A DNA stretch of 64,000 bases from DATMFV01 sp035555975 (GTDB taxonomy: Bacteria; Verrucomicrobiota; Verrucomicrobiia; Chthoniobacterales; Chthoniobacteraceae). This document shows positions 44,354 to 52,442 of this stretch, one piece after another. The DNA lies in contig DATMFV010000032.1 of NCBI GenBank assembly GCA_035555975.1, forward strand, positions 1-64,000, in the 5' to 3' direction. The notes beneath the pieces were generated by a model that did not search any database, was not told the origin of the DNA, and saw only the letters and a list, made by a program, of their open reading frames with translations. How positions within the stretch are numbered: position 1 is the first letter of the stretch; each line of letters opens with the position of its first letter. A program made the position numbers and the translations under genes.

Positions 44354-45249
44354 ACTCCACCCTTGCCACCGTTCCGCCCCCGCCCCGCGCCGACGAACCG
44401 GCGGCAGCCGTCCCCGCCGCGGCGCGCCGCCCCCGCTCGCCCGATGCCTTCAAGCACCTCGTCCTTCTGCTGCTGCTCGGCATCAGCCTCTTTCCCTTCT
44501 ACATGATGTTGCAGATCAGCCTGAAGGATAACGCCCTCTTCTTTTCCAGCCCGTGGCTGCCCGGCGCGCCGGAGAGCTGGCAGTGGCAGAACTATCTCTA
44601 CGCCATCGGGCTGATCTTTCCCTATGTCGCCAACTCGGTGGTCGTCTCGGTCACCGCAACGCTCGGCTGCCTCGCGGTTTCCGTTGGCGGAGCCTACTTT
44701 TTCGCCCGTTACAAAATGCCGATGAGCGGTTTTCTCTGGACCGCCTTTCTGGTCCTGATGCTGATGCCAAGCATTGCCAACATCGTCCCGCTTTTCGCCG
44801 TCCTCAAGGGGCTCAACCTCCTCAACACCCTCTGGGCCCTGATCGTGCTCGGCATCGCCGGCGGGCTCGTCTTCTCCATCTACGTACTCCGCAACTTCAT
44901 CGAAGACATTCCGAAGGACCTCTTCGAAGCGGCGGAGATCGACGGCGCTTCCCACCTGCAACAGATCCGCAACGTAGTGATCCCGATGAGCGGCTCGATC
45001 ATCGGCACCCTCGCCATCCTCAACTTCCTGAGCACGTGGAACGACTTTCTCATGCCGCTCATCGTCCTGCGCGACCCGGAAATCTTCACCATCGGCGTCG
45101 GCCTGATCTACCTCGACGGCGAATACGTCAAACAATGGGGCCACATCATGGCCGCCTTTGTCATCGCCAGCCTGCCGCTGATCGTGATCTTCCTCTTTAC
45201 CATGAAGCTTTTCATTCGCGGCCTGAGCGCCGGGGCGGTCAAGGGATAG
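44350..45249 (+). CDS. ABC sugar importer permease (MalG/UgpE type)
   Basis: The 299-residue protein has a proline-rich N-terminal tail, six transmembrane helices (LVLLLLLGISLFPFYMMLQI at the start) and an EAA loop, DLFEAAEIDGASHLQQIRNV. STWNDFLMPLIVLRDPE is characteristic of the MalG group. It closes the operon that begins with the heparinase-like gene. No ATP-binding subunit is encoded in the window, so the importer probably uses a shared MsmX/UgpC-like ATPase from elsewhere. Confidence 0.93.
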   Translation: MNSTLATVPPPPRADEPAAAVPAAARRPRSPDAFKHLVLLLLLGISLFPFYMMLQISLKDNALFFSSPWLPGAPESWQWQNYLYAIGLIFPYVANSVVVSVTATLGCLAVSVGGAYFFARYKMPMSGFLWTAFLVLMLMPSIANIVPLFAVLKGLNLLNTLWALIVLGIAGGLVFSIYVLRNFIEDIPKDLFEAAEIDGASHLQQIRNVVIPMSGSIIGTLAILNFLSTWNDFLMPLIVLRDPEIFTIGVGLIYLDGEYVKQWGHIMAAFVIASLPLIVIFLFTMKLFIRGLSAGAVKG

Positions 45250-45259
45250 TCACGCCACA

Positions 45260-45287
45260 TTTGACACGTAAAGTGTTAAACGATTAA
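45260..45287. promoter_or_regulatory. Operator/promoter region before the acyltransferase-like gene
   Basis: TTGACA (45261-45266) and GATTAA (45282-45287) could form a promoter. TTAAACGATTAA (45276-45287) is a CG-centred near-palindrome of LacI type. TTTGACAC (45260-45267) and GTGTTAAA (45273-45280) form another dyad with one mismatch. The TTAA-CG-TTAA form recurs before the Gfo/Idh/MocA gene. Confidence 0.5.
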
Positions 45288-45307
45288 CCTTTCGGGCATT
45301 TCGCACC

Positions 45308-46408
45308 ATGAAAACCGAAGCGTTACCGCAGGCAGCGTGGGGAGAAGCCGACTTTGCCCGGGAAGTCGGACGTTGCGGCTTGCGGCCCGACACCTTTGAA
45401 ACACTCATCGAAAGCCACCGCACGATCGCCCGCTCGCCCGGGCTCCGGCTGCTGGCTCAAACAACCTGCGCGACGCTCTTTGGCCGAGAGGAGGTCCCGC
45501 CTCCGGCGCTCCCCCGGGTGGCCCCCGCGCTGAAGCTCGAAAGCGGCCTGCTCCACGCGGTCGCCCTTCTTTTCCGGCTGCCCCGCCTCCGCAGCGAACA
45601 CGCACGACGCGGAATTCCGGAGGCTGTCACGCGGGCTACGCTGGAGGACCTGGAACGCTGGATGGATGCCTTTGCCGAGGCGAACGGAAAGCCGGGGCTC
45701 TCGGAAGCCGCATGGCTCGCGCGGCATTTCCAGGGGCGGCTCCTCGCCGTCGGCCGGTTGCAGTTTGAGTGGACGCTTTTCAAGCTGCCGTACCGGGTGT
45801 TTCGCCATGGCGACGATGGAACCCCGCTCGTGATGGCGACCTCCGGCATGGATTGCGATGCCCGGGGCTGGCCCGCCGACTCCGCTCCGGCATGGCAGAG
45901 CGTTCTGCGCGAGGGGGACGACGGCTGGGAAGGCCATCCGGTCGATCCTGATAAAGGTTGCCTTCGCCGGGAACCCACATTCCTTTCCCGGGACGAGTGG
46001 CAACCCGTCCTCGCGCCGGGCGACCGGGTGCTCGCCGTCCACATCCCGAAGGGTGGAAGGCTGCCGCCCGAAGCCGTGGCCGATTCCTTCCGCGACGCCG
46101 CGCGCCTTTTCCCGCAGTGGTTCCCCGAACATCGGCTCCACGCCATGACCTGCGCCTCGTGGATGCTCGACCCGCAGTTGAAAGACCACCTGCCCCACGG
46201 GTCCAACCTCCTCGCCTTCCAGCGGCATTTCCTGCCGGTGCCGATCCCCGGCGCGACCGACGAACAGCTTTTCGAGCGCGTCCTCGGCGGCCAGAGGACG
46301 TTGCCTGAAAACGCCACCTCCCTGCAACGGGCGGTGCTCGAACACGTGCGCTGCGGCGGCGCGTGGCGGATGGGCGGCGGCATCCGCCTGCCGGACGCGC
46401 CTTTCTGA
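45308..46408 (+). CDS. GNAT-like acyltransferase domain protein (NAT_N/GNAT_C type)
   Basis: The 366-residue protein resembles acyltransferase-domain proteins with a helical N-terminal half and a C-terminal GNAT-like half. The marker region is ARHFQGRLLAVGRLQFEWTL, followed by VLAVHIPKGGRLPPEAVADS, DAARLFPQWFPEHRLHAMTC and SWMLDPQLKDHLPHGSNLLA. These proteins are found in sugar-use loci, but I know of no established reaction; acyl-CoA-dependent N- or O-acylation is possible. It has its own promoter region with a CG-centred operator related to that of the next operon 69 bp downstream. It is probably regulated together with that operon. Confidence 0.72.
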   Translation: MKTEALPQAAWGEADFAREVGRCGLRPDTFETLIESHRTIARSPGLRLLAQTTCATLFGREEVPPPALPRVAPALKLESGLLHAVALLFRLPRLRSEHARRGIPEAVTRATLEDLERWMDAFAEANGKPGLSEAAWLARHFQGRLLAVGRLQFEWTLFKLPYRVFRHGDDGTPLVMATSGMDCDARGWPADSAPAWQSVLREGDDGWEGHPVDPDKGCLRREPTFLSRDEWQPVLAPGDRVLAVHIPKGGRLPPEAVADSFRDAARLFPQWFPEHRLHAMTCASWMLDPQLKDHLPHGSNLLAFQRHFLPVPIPGATDEQLFERVLGGQRTLPENATSLQRAVLEHVRCGGAWRMGGGIRLPDAPF

Positions 46409-46426
46409 GCCGCAAATTCGTGCAAA

Positions 46427-46463
46427 TTAAGCGCTTGACTTTACAAAGTTAAGCGCTTAATTT
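46427..46463 (+). promoter_or_regulatory. Twin LacI-type operators over a sigma-70 promoter
   Basis: TTAAGCGCTTGA (46427-46438) and the perfect palindrome TTAAGCGCTTAA (46449-46460) have centres 22 bp apart, two helical turns. They cover TTGACT (46435-46440) and TAATTT (46458-46463), which are separated by 17 bp. Repression by a CG-centred LacI-family protein is strongly suggested for the operon starting at 46478. Confidence 0.75.
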
Positions 46464-46477
46464 TCACCCTTATCGTT

Positions 46478-47578
46478 ATGGCTTCCACCACTCCGCTTCC
46501 ATCCCACACCGCCACCCCTCCCGCTTCCGCGAAACCGATCCGGCTCGGGATCATCGGTCTCGGCTACCGCTCGATTTCAGGGGTCCTGATCGAGGAAATC
46601 CGGCCCGCCTTTGAAAAAACCGGCGGCGCTTTCGAGATCCCCGCCGTCTGCGATGTCGAACCCCGCAAGCAGCAGGCCGCCGTCGAGAAAATCAGCCGGT
46701 TCACCGGGAAAAAGCCGGAGACCTTCGCCTCCTACGAGGAGATGCTCGACCATGGCGAACTCGACGCGGTCTACATCGCCGGGCCCAACGACCTGCATGC
46801 CCCGATGGCGATCGCCGCCTTGCGCCGCGGGGTCGATGTCCTCTGCGAAAAACCGGTCGCCACCACGCTGGCGGATGCGGATGCCATCGCGGCGGAGGCC
46901 CATCAGCGCATCGTCGCCTTTTTCATGCAGATGCATTACCGCAGGAAGTATCACCGCGTGGCGGAACTGATCCGCTCGGGCCGGATCGGCGAACCGGTCA
47001 TGACCTGGTGTACCGAGTTTCGCGCGCCGTTTCCGCGCTGGATGAACTGGGTGGCCGATCGCAACCGCTCCGGGGGAGCGCTGGTCGAGAAAAACTGTCA
47101 CCACTGCGATATTCTTGACCTCTGGACCGGCAGCCGTCCCCACTCGGTTTATGCCACCGGCGGACAGAAGAAATACGCCACCCTCTGGGGGCAGCCGAGC
47201 AGCATCGTCGACCACGCCTGGATCACCTTTGACTATGAAAACGGCGTCAAGGGGATGATCGGCATCAACTTCACCCAGAGCCACCGGCATCAAAGGGAGT
47301 TTGGCGTTGCCGGAACCGAAGGGTTGATCCGCTTTGATCTCAAAGACGGCGAAAAGCTGCATATCACCACCAACAACGGCGACACGGAACTTCTCGACTG
47401 CCCGGGAGAGCTGCGCGGCGGGGTCTTTCTTGACTTCCTCAACTGCGTCCGGTCGCGCACCGAGCCGCTGGTCTCCTTTGAAAAGGGGCGGCGGAGCCTT
47501 CTGGTGCCGCTCGCTGCGGAGCGTTCCATCCGGGAAAAGCGCGTGGTCCTGATTTCGGAGATCGACCCCCGCCCATGA
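46478..47578 (+). CDS. Gfo/Idh/MocA family oxidoreductase
   Basis: The 366-residue protein has an N-terminal Rossmann fold (IRLGIIGLGYRSISG, VYIAGPNDLHAPMAIAALRR) and the family signature EKPVATTLADADAIAAEAH. The C-terminal half is an alpha-beta substrate domain (MQMHYRRKYHRVAELIRSGR; GGALVEKNCHHCDILDLWTG). The family oxidises or epimerises sugars and inositols with NAD(P), or supports NAD-dependent glycoside cleavage. It is the first gene of an operon whose members overlap by ATGA (C45 hydrolase, then alpha/beta hydrolase), and its promoter is covered by twin operators. Cytoplasmic processing of a released sugar is likely; substrate unknown. Confidence 0.92.
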   Translation: MASTTPLPSHTATPPASAKPIRLGIIGLGYRSISGVLIEEIRPAFEKTGGAFEIPAVCDVEPRKQQAAVEKISRFTGKKPETFASYEEMLDHGELDAVYIAGPNDLHAPMAIAALRRGVDVLCEKPVATTLADADAIAAEAHQRIVAFFMQMHYRRKYHRVAELIRSGRIGEPVMTWCTEFRAPFPRWMNWVADRNRSGGALVEKNCHHCDILDLWTGSRPHSVYATGGQKKYATLWGQPSSIVDHAWITFDYENGVKGMIGINFTQSHRHQREFGVAGTEGLIRFDLKDGEKLHITTNNGDTELLDCPGELRGGVFLDFLNCVRSRTEPLVSFEKGRRSLLVPLAAERSIREKRVVLISEIDPRP

Positions 47579-48657
47579 AAACGCCCTCTCCCTTCTGGAG
47601 CGGAACCGCCGCCGAGGTCGGCGCGGCGCAGCAACGGGCCTGGAGAGCGGCATGGGAGCCGTTCCACGCCCGCCTGCATGCCGAGGGCAACCGCAGGATC
47701 GACGCCGCCCGGGTGCGACAACTGGTCGCGCTGCTGGAAACATGGGCGCCGGACTGGCTCATCGAAGCCGAAGCCTTTGCCGGGGAACACCTGGAAGGCT
47801 ACCTCGACGACCAGTGCCGCAGGCTCCAACCCGACCCGCACACGCTAGCGGAAGCCAACTGCTCCACGCTGCTCGCCCTGGGCCGCGCCACCGCCGACGG
47901 CGCACCGCTGCTGCTCAAGATCCGCGATGAAGCCCCTCACCCGCAGATCCGCTTCCGCCGCAAGGTCGGCGCGACCCGCGCGGTCCTCACCGGAACCAAC
48001 CTCGGCAATCTCGGCATCGCCCAGATGGCCAACGACGCCGGGCTGGTCGGCGCGAACAACACCGGCGGGCCGTTGAAGGAGTGCAGCGGCGAGGTCGGGC
48101 TCAACGATTGCCTGGTCCTGCGCCTGATCGCCGAGACGTGCGCCACCTGCGCGGAAGCCGTCCGCCTGCTGGAACGGCTGGCCGCCGCGCGGGCACTAGG
48201 CAACGGAGGGTATGCACGGGGGATGATCTTCCTGCTCGCCGACGCCACCGGGCGCGGGGTGATCGCCGAGTGCTCCCGCACCGAAGTCGCCGTGAGGGAA
48301 GTCACCGACGGGGTCTGCGGGCGCACCAATCACTTCCTGCTGCCGGAAATGGGAGCGCTGGGCGATCCCGCTCGCAACCGGGAAATCGCGGTCCAAAGCT
48401 CCCTGGAACGCTATGACAGGCTGATGAAACTGGCCCGTGAGCTTCCCACCCTCTCACCGGAAAGGTTGATGGAGATTTCCCGCGATACCGCAGGAACCTA
48501 CCCTTTATGCCAGAGCGCTTCCACGCTGCCGTGGCGCACGGTTTCCTCCTGGGTCCATCGGGTCAGGCCCGTACCGCAACCGCCGCAGTCGTGGTGTTGT
48601 GACACCGCGCCCGTGGATGGCCGCTATGTGCCGGACTCTTCCTGCCAGACTCCATGA
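47575..48657 (+). CDS. C45-like autoproteolytic acyltransferase/amidohydrolase (Ntn fold)
   Basis: The 360-residue protein matches the acyl-CoA:6-aminopenicillanate acyltransferase (peptidase C45) group. EANCSTLLALGRATADGAPL contains the candidate autocleavage junction with nucleophile Cys96, then LLLKIRDE and the Ntn-like strands GTNLGNLGIAQMANDAGLVG and ANNTGGPLKECSG. In this fold the chain cuts itself before the Cys, which becomes the N-terminal nucleophile of the beta subunit and hydrolyses or transfers an acyl group on nitrogen. It sits between a sugar oxidoreductase and an esterase with ATGA overlaps on both sides, suggesting deacylation of an N-acyl amino sugar or conjugate. Family fairly sure; substrate inferred. 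Confidence 0.78.
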   Translation: MKTPSPFWSGTAAEVGAAQQRAWRAAWEPFHARLHAEGNRRIDAARVRQLVALLETWAPDWLIEAEAFAGEHLEGYLDDQCRRLQPDPHTLAEANCSTLLALGRATADGAPLLLKIRDEAPHPQIRFRRKVGATRAVLTGTNLGNLGIAQMANDAGLVGANNTGGPLKECSGEVGLNDCLVLRLIAETCATCAEAVRLLERLAAARALGNGGYARGMIFLLADATGRGVIAECSRTEVAVREVTDGVCGRTNHFLLPEMGALGDPARNREIAVQSSLERYDRLMKLARELPTLSPERLMEISRDTAGTYPLCQSASTLPWRTVSSWVHRVRPVPQPPQSWCCDTAPVDGRYVPDSSCQTP

Positions 48658-50498
48658 CGACCGATCCTTCCCTTCCCACCGGCGATCCCCTGCCGCCGAT
48701 GATCCATGACCTGTGGCAGGACTCCCACGGTTTTCTCCATGGCGAACGCCTGCGCATGGAAGCGATGGCGGCTTCGCGGGGGCACCGGCTGCCCCTTTCC
48801 CTCGAAGGCTGGCGCAAACAGGCCGATACGCTTGCGCAAACGTTGAACGCCCGGCTGCACCTTGCCGAAGCGCCCTGCCCGCTGGATGTTCAGATTCACG
48901 GGGAGATCTGCCTCGATGGCTACCGCATCCGCAAGGTCTCCTTTGCCTCCTCCCCCGGCATCCGCGTGACCGCGCTGCTCTATATTCCCGAAGGCAAAGG
49001 TCCCTTTCCCGGCGTCCTGAACCTGCATGGCCATTGGTTTGAGGGGAAGATCGCGGCCCGCGTCCAGTCGCGGGGGCATCTGCTGGCAAAAAGCGGGTTC
49101 GTCGTGCTTTCGCCGGATGCGCCCGGTTCGGGCGAGCGCGGGAGCGATGAACGCCAATGGTCGTACCATGGCGGAGCCCCGGCGGCGGAGCTTTTCCTTG
49201 CGGGCGACTCGCTGCTCGGGTGGCAGGTGCGCGACAACCGGCGGGCCATCGACCTGCTGCAATCGCTACCCTTTGTCGATCCCGACCGGATCGGGGCAAC
49301 CGGCGCATCCGGCGGGGGGAACCAGACGATCTGGCTTTCGGCGCTGGATGACCGGATCAAGGCGGCGGTCCCGGTGGTTTCCGTCGGCTCGTTTGAAGCC
49401 TATATCACCCGGCGCAACTGCCTTTGCGAGACCCTTCCCGGAGGATTGGCCCTCGGCGAACAATGGATGGTCCTGGGTAGCATCGCCCCGAGGCCGCTCC
49501 TGATCCTCAACGCCCTTCTCGATGCCCCCGCTTTCGCTCCCGAGCCGCTCCGGTACACCGCGCGGCAGGTCGGGGAAATCTACCGGCTGCTGGGCGCGCA
49601 AGGGCGCTTCGATGTCCGCCTTCTCAATATGGAACACGGCTTCTTCCCCCCGGCGCTGGCGGCCATGATCGGGTGGATGCGGCACTGGCTTTGCGACGAC
49701 CCTTCCCCCGCCCCGGTCGCGCTTCCCTCCTGGATGCCGTTGCCCGAAGAAGCCTTGATCTGCTACCCTCCCGGCGAACGTCCCGAAACGGTCGACTACC
49801 GGTTCAACCGGGAAGCGATCCGGCTGCGGCGAACCACGCCCGTGCCCGGCGCGGGCGGACGCGAAGCCCTCGCACCGTTGCTCGGCTGGCGGGAACCGTC
49901 GGCTGCCGATTCAAAAGCCGAGTGGAAAACGCTTCACGCCGATGGCTCCCTCTCGGGTTGCGTCCCGTCGGTTCGCGGCGTTCCGATACCGCTCTTCCTG
50001 CACAAGACCGTGCGCGATGCCCCGTGCGAAGTCCGGCTCCTCCTTTCCGCGCAGGGAAAGAAGAGCCCGTTTGTGCTTGATCAATGGCGCAACGCGATCG
50101 ACGCGGGAGCCGTTCCCGCCGCGGCCGACCTTCCCGCGACCGGCGAGCTTTGCCGGGATCATCACCCGATGGAAGGGTGTGAATTCCACGACGACGCCCG
50201 CGCCGCCCTCTGGCTTGGCTATCCACTGGCGGGAGAATGGGCGGAAGCGATCGTCTCGCTCTGCCTGGCCCTCCGGCACGAAGCGCCCGGGGCTTCCATC
50301 CGGATCGTCGCCCATCAGGAAGCGGCGTTCGCCGCACTGCTGGCCCGCGCCCTGCGTCCGCTCGAAGGGGTCAGCATCGAAGAACATGACGGCCTGCACT
50401 CTCTTTTGGAAAACCGCTCCACCTCGCTGGCGTGGCATGTACCGGGGTTTCTGCGGTGGGGCGATCTCGACCGGCTCCGGAGTCTTGCGGAGAGCTAA
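48654..50498 (+). CDS. Alpha/beta hydrolase (acetyl-xylan-esterase/dipeptidyl-like)
   Basis: The 614-residue protein has an alpha/beta-hydrolase domain in residues about 80-350. It contains PFPGVLNLHGHWFEGK (oxyanion region), VVLSPDAPGSGERGSD, nucleophile Ser219 in IGATGASGGGNQT, PRPLLILNALLDAP, and a late His in LLNMEHGFFPPAL. A second beta-rich region follows (about 400-614), with no family I can name. Similar proteins are annotated as acetyl xylan esterases or prolyl-oligopeptidase relatives in glycan loci. No signal peptide is visible. It closes the operon, its ATG overlapping the C45 hydrolase stop. Removal of acetyl or other ester groups from sugar products is the probable role. Confidence 0.82.
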   Translation: MTTDPSLPTGDPLPPMIHDLWQDSHGFLHGERLRMEAMAASRGHRLPLSLEGWRKQADTLAQTLNARLHLAEAPCPLDVQIHGEICLDGYRIRKVSFASSPGIRVTALLYIPEGKGPFPGVLNLHGHWFEGKIAARVQSRGHLLAKSGFVVLSPDAPGSGERGSDERQWSYHGGAPAAELFLAGDSLLGWQVRDNRRAIDLLQSLPFVDPDRIGATGASGGGNQTIWLSALDDRIKAAVPVVSVGSFEAYITRRNCLCETLPGGLALGEQWMVLGSIAPRPLLILNALLDAPAFAPEPLRYTARQVGEIYRLLGAQGRFDVRLLNMEHGFFPPALAAMIGWMRHWLCDDPSPAPVALPSWMPLPEEALICYPPGERPETVDYRFNREAIRLRRTTPVPGAGGREALAPLLGWREPSAADSKAEWKTLHADGSLSGCVPSVRGVPIPLFLHKTVRDAPCEVRLLLSAQGKKSPFVLDQWRNAIDAGAVPAAADLPATGELCRDHHPMEGCEFHDDARAALWLGYPLAGEWAEAIVSLCLALRHEAPGASIRIVAHQEAAFAALLARALRPLEGVSIEEHDGLHSLLENRSTSLAWHVPGFLRWGDLDRLRSLAES

Positions 50499-50533
50499 GC
50501 TCATGCAGCTTAGAGGGTCGACCTCCGCCGACC
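50495..50533. terminator. Two adjacent hairpins after the hydrolase operon
   Basis: CTAAGCT (50495-50501) pairs with AGCTTAG (50507-50513) across the stop codon. It is directly followed by GGTCG (50516-50520) pairing with CGACC (50529-50533). The second hairpin resembles 5301-5318. There is no U-tract; this is a boundary element or repeat rather than a certain terminator. Confidence 0.4.
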
Positions 50534-50575
50534 GCGGGGTGGATGCTGTTCCCACCCTTTTCCCGTCTCCTTACT

Positions 50576-51379
50576 TCAACGGCTGCCGTGGGTCTGCGCG
50601 AGCCAGTCGGCGAGGTGCGTCGGGGCGAGGTGCGGGTGGCCGGCCGGGGCGGGCGTCAGGCTCCGGTCGTCGACCGGGGTGCCGAAGTAGCCGACCCCTG
50701 CGTCCGCAACGACCCGGCGGGGATCGTTTCGCGCGCGCAGGTATTGGCCGACCACCTCGGTCATCGGGAGCGCCTCGGGTCCGGCAATGTCGCGGGTGCC
50801 GTTCAACGGTTGCGCCAGCGCGGCAGCCGCCACTTCCGCTGCGACATCGCTGCTGTAGATCGGCTGCATGAGCGCCGGGGAAAGCCGGACTTCCCCGTCG
50901 CGGGTCGCCCCCTCGGCAATGGAAGCGATGAACTCGAAAAACTGCGTCGCACGAACGATGGTATAAGGAATGGGCGATGCCTTGATCAGGTTTTCCTGCA
51001 CCAGCTTGGCCCGGAAATAGCCGCTGGCTTGCAGGCGGTCGGTGCCGACGACGGAGAGGGCGACGTGATGGCCGACCCCCGCCGCCTCTTCCGCCGCGAG
51101 GAGATGGGCGGTCGATCTGCGGAAAAAATCCATCACCGCTTCGTCCTCGAACGAAGGCGAGTTGGAAACGTCGACGACGATCTGCGCCCCTGCCAAGGCT
51201 TCCGCGAGCCCCTCGCCCGTCACGGCGTTGACTCCGCGCGACGGCGAGGCCGCTACGACATCATGCCCCGCCTCGCGCAGGAGATTTGCCACCTTGCTCC
51301 CGATCAACCCCGTACCGCCGATCACGACGATCTTGAATGCCTGAGCCTTGTTTGATGATATGGACCGATTCGCTTTCAT
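50576..51379 (-). CDS. NAD(P)-binding SDR/NmrA-like oxidoreductase
   Basis: The 267-residue protein has an atypical short-chain dehydrogenase Rossmann fold: KIVVIGGTGLIGSKVANLLR near the N terminus, VVDVSNSPSF, HVALSVVGTDRLQASGYFRA with YxxxK-like spacing, and PYTIVRATQFFEFI. NmrA/NAD(P)H-binding members act as reductases or redox sensors. It is divergent from a LysR regulator with 74 bp between the starts, the usual layout for a LysR-controlled target. Start 51379 is chosen over an upstream in-frame ATG at 51442, which would leave no promoter. Confidence 0.88.
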   Translation of the reverse strand: MKANRSISSNKAQAFKIVVIGGTGLIGSKVANLLREAGHDVVAASPSRGVNAVTGEGLAEALAGAQIVVDVSNSPSFEDEAVMDFFRRSTAHLLAAEEAAGVGHHVALSVVGTDRLQASGYFRAKLVQENLIKASPIPYTIVRATQFFEFIASIAEGATRDGEVRLSPALMQPIYSSDVAAEVAAAALAQPLNGTRDIAGPEALPMTEVVGQYLRARNDPRRVVADAGVGYFGTPVDDRSLTPAPAGHPHLAPTHLADWLAQTHGSR

Positions 51380-51453
51380 GGTTATATCACGATACGGCCC
51401 GGCCCCCCGCTCCGGTAGTCGCCCGTTGTACATATCAGCCATACCTGTTTTGC

Positions 51454-52380
51454 ATGACCGCCTTTGAAGATCTCTCCCTCCTGCGCGCTTTCATCGCCAT
51501 TGTCGAAAGCGGCAGCATCTCCGCCGGGGCCCGCAGGCTCCGCATCCCCCAGCCGACCCTCAGCCGCCGGTTGCGCGCTCTCGAAGAGCGCAGCGGCATG
51601 GCGCTGCTGCGGCGCGATACGCACCGGATGAGTCTCACCCTGGCGGGCGAACGGCTCCTGGAGGAAGCGCGGCTCATCCTCGTCCGCATCGACGACGCCC
51701 AGCAGCGGCTCCGCGAGGAGCACAACACCCTCTCCGGTCATCTGCGCCTGATCGCGAGCATCGACTATGGCCAATGCCATGTCACGCGGCTGGTGAGCCG
51801 CTTCCTGCTGCAACACCCCGGGGTCACCGCCTCGCTGGCGCTCACCAACCGGCCCCTGCACATGATCCGGGAAGGGGCGGATGTCGGCGTCGTGCCGGGC
51901 CGGATCACCGACGAAAGCGTGATCGCCCGTCGGGTCGGCGCGATCGTGCTTCATCTCGCCGCCGCACCCGCGCTCGTCAAAAAACATCCCAGGGCGCGAA
52001 CCCCGGCCGATCTCGCCCGGTGGCCGTGGCTCTCGCTCGACGGCCCGCAGTTCTGGAACGTCAACGAACTGATCCTGCACGGCCCCAAAGGCGCACCCCG
52101 GAAGGTGACCCTCTCGCCGGTCCTGACCTCCGAAGGGGTGACCAGCCTGTGCGAAGCTGCCCGCACCGGGCTCGGGCTGGCCCTTCTGCCGGACTGGCTC
52201 ATCCGGGAGGATCTCCGCTCCGGGACCCTCGTACGGGTCCTCCCGGAGTGGAAGCCGCAGGATCTCCCCCTCCATGTTGTCTACGCGGGCAATCGCCTCC
52301 TGCCGCTGCGCACCAGCGCGTTTATTGACTATGCAGTGAAGGAGCTTTCCACCAACGGAGAATACCGGGGCGCGGCGTAA
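51454..52380 (+). CDS. LysR family transcriptional regulator
   Basis: The 308-residue protein has an N-terminal winged helix (FEDLSLLRAFIAIVESGSIS; ARRLRIPQPTLSRRLRALEE) and a substrate-binding domain (LRLIASIDYGQCHVTRLVSR; ADVGVVPGRITDESVIARRV; TGLGLALLPDWLIREDLRSG). Divergent orientation to the SDR gene implies that it regulates that gene and itself. The longer frame from 51337 would run through the SDR promoter and is rejected. Confidence 0.93.
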   Translation: MTAFEDLSLLRAFIAIVESGSISAGARRLRIPQPTLSRRLRALEERSGMALLRRDTHRMSLTLAGERLLEEARLILVRIDDAQQRLREEHNTLSGHLRLIASIDYGQCHVTRLVSRFLLQHPGVTASLALTNRPLHMIREGADVGVVPGRITDESVIARRVGAIVLHLAAAPALVKKHPRARTPADLARWPWLSLDGPQFWNVNELILHGPKGAPRKVTLSPVLTSEGVTSLCEAARTGLGLALLPDWLIREDLRSGTLVRVLPEWKPQDLPLHVVYAGNRLLPLRTSAFIDYAVKELSTNGEYRGAA

Positions 52381-52384
52381 AGGC

Positions 52385-52406
52385 CCCGACCGGGTGGCGG
52401 GTCGGG
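52385..52406. terminator. Hairpin between convergent LysR and autotransporter genes
   Basis: CCCGACC (52385-52391) pairs with GGTCGGG (52400-52406) around an 8-base loop, and a pyrimidine-rich run TCTTCTTTCCCC follows at 52419-52430. It could end transcription of the LysR gene and, read the other way, of the autotransporter gene. Confidence 0.4.
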
Positions 52407-52442
52407 ACTCCCCGGCGGTCTTCTTTCCCCTTCTCCAACCCG

